DNA of 50,984 nt. It comes from Thermodesulfobacteriota bacterium (GTDB lineage: Bacteria > Desulfobacterota > BSN033 > UBA1163). The notes below the pieces were generated by a model. It made no database searches and was not told the DNA's origin. It saw only the letters and a program-made list of their open reading frames with translations. Numbering within the stretch: position 1 is the first letter of the stretch; every line of letters starts with the position of its first letter. A program made the position numbers and the translations under genes. Positions 50,964 to 50,984 of the stretch are shown one piece after another. Location of the stretch: contig JASEHH010000011.1 of the NCBI GenBank assembly GCA_030017685.1, positions 1 to 50,984 of the forward strand, written 5' to 3'.

Positions 50964-50984
50964 GTGAAAAAGTACTCGAAATGC
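50964..50984 (+). CDS. Possible start of a gene cut by the window edge
   Basis: GTG 50964 lies three bases after GGGGAG and begins MKKYSKC-like codons (VKKYSKC, start read as Met), which would fit an N-terminal signal peptide. Only seven codons are visible, so this is a guess. Confidence 0.25.

Overview
The window looks like a chromosomal piece of an uncultured, motile, Gram-negative bacterium of the Desulfobacterota (deltaproteobacterial) type. This is inferred, not proven, from the flagellar gene order, many sigma-54 activators (EBPs) of the NtrC family with matching -24/-12 promoters, frequent PilZ/HDOD/CheX signalling proteins, and intergenic regions crowded with palindromic repeats. No rRNA, tRNA or CRISPR array was seen. 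Most genes lie on the minus strand.

Layout. 0-4.1 kb: secreted proteins (a partial HExxH protease, a TPR-Lcl-MORN protein, a permuted NlpC/P60-like protein, and a TPR gene broken by a 5-bp duplication). 4.1-6.8 kb: a stray 3' fragment of an rRNA methyltransferase gene, a minisatellite-like coiled-coil gene and the intact methyltransferase. 7.2-14.3 kb: lysine 2,3-aminomutase with a D-Ala-D-Ala-ligase-like ATP-grasp protein, then a small lipoprotein, a receiver, a sigma-54 activator, a histidine kinase and a second ATP-grasp protein. 14.7-19.1 kb: a TatC-like protein, histidine kinase and sigma-54 activator facing a sigma-54 promoter and a small periplasmic protein. 19.1-21.7 kb: a small exported protein, a diguanylate cyclase, an unknown protein and a TVP38-family membrane protein. 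21.8-34.2 kb: the flagellar cluster flgBC-fliEFGHIJ, two activators resembling FlbD/FlrC and FlrA/FleQ, small unknown genes and fliL. 34.4-39.3 kb: chemotaxis genes cheB, cheX, cheY, an HDOD gene, cheD, cheR and a second cheX. 39.4-49.6 kb: an accessory signalling region with HTH genes, two paralogous four-cysteine proteins, PilZ, several receivers, a hybrid kinase, a chemoreceptor and CheW. 49.8-50.7 kb: an MntA/HepT toxin-antitoxin pair.

How it works together. The flagellar part reads as a cascade: a sigma-70-type promoter before the FlrA-like activator, a sigma-54 promoter before the FlbD-like activator, and sigma-54 promoters before flgB and an unknown gene at 32.5 kb. Two further kinase/activator pairs each sit beside a sigma-54-type promoter leading to a small exported protein with a nearly identical ribosome-binding leader. 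The chemotaxis genes would provide receptor adaptation and CheY signalling, but cheA is outside the window.

The most unusual layer is intergenic: at least eight families of palindromic or terminal-inverted-repeat elements. Several end exactly at stop codons, some appear nested inside others, and one 27-bp palindrome is repeated in frame inside the chemoreceptor gene.
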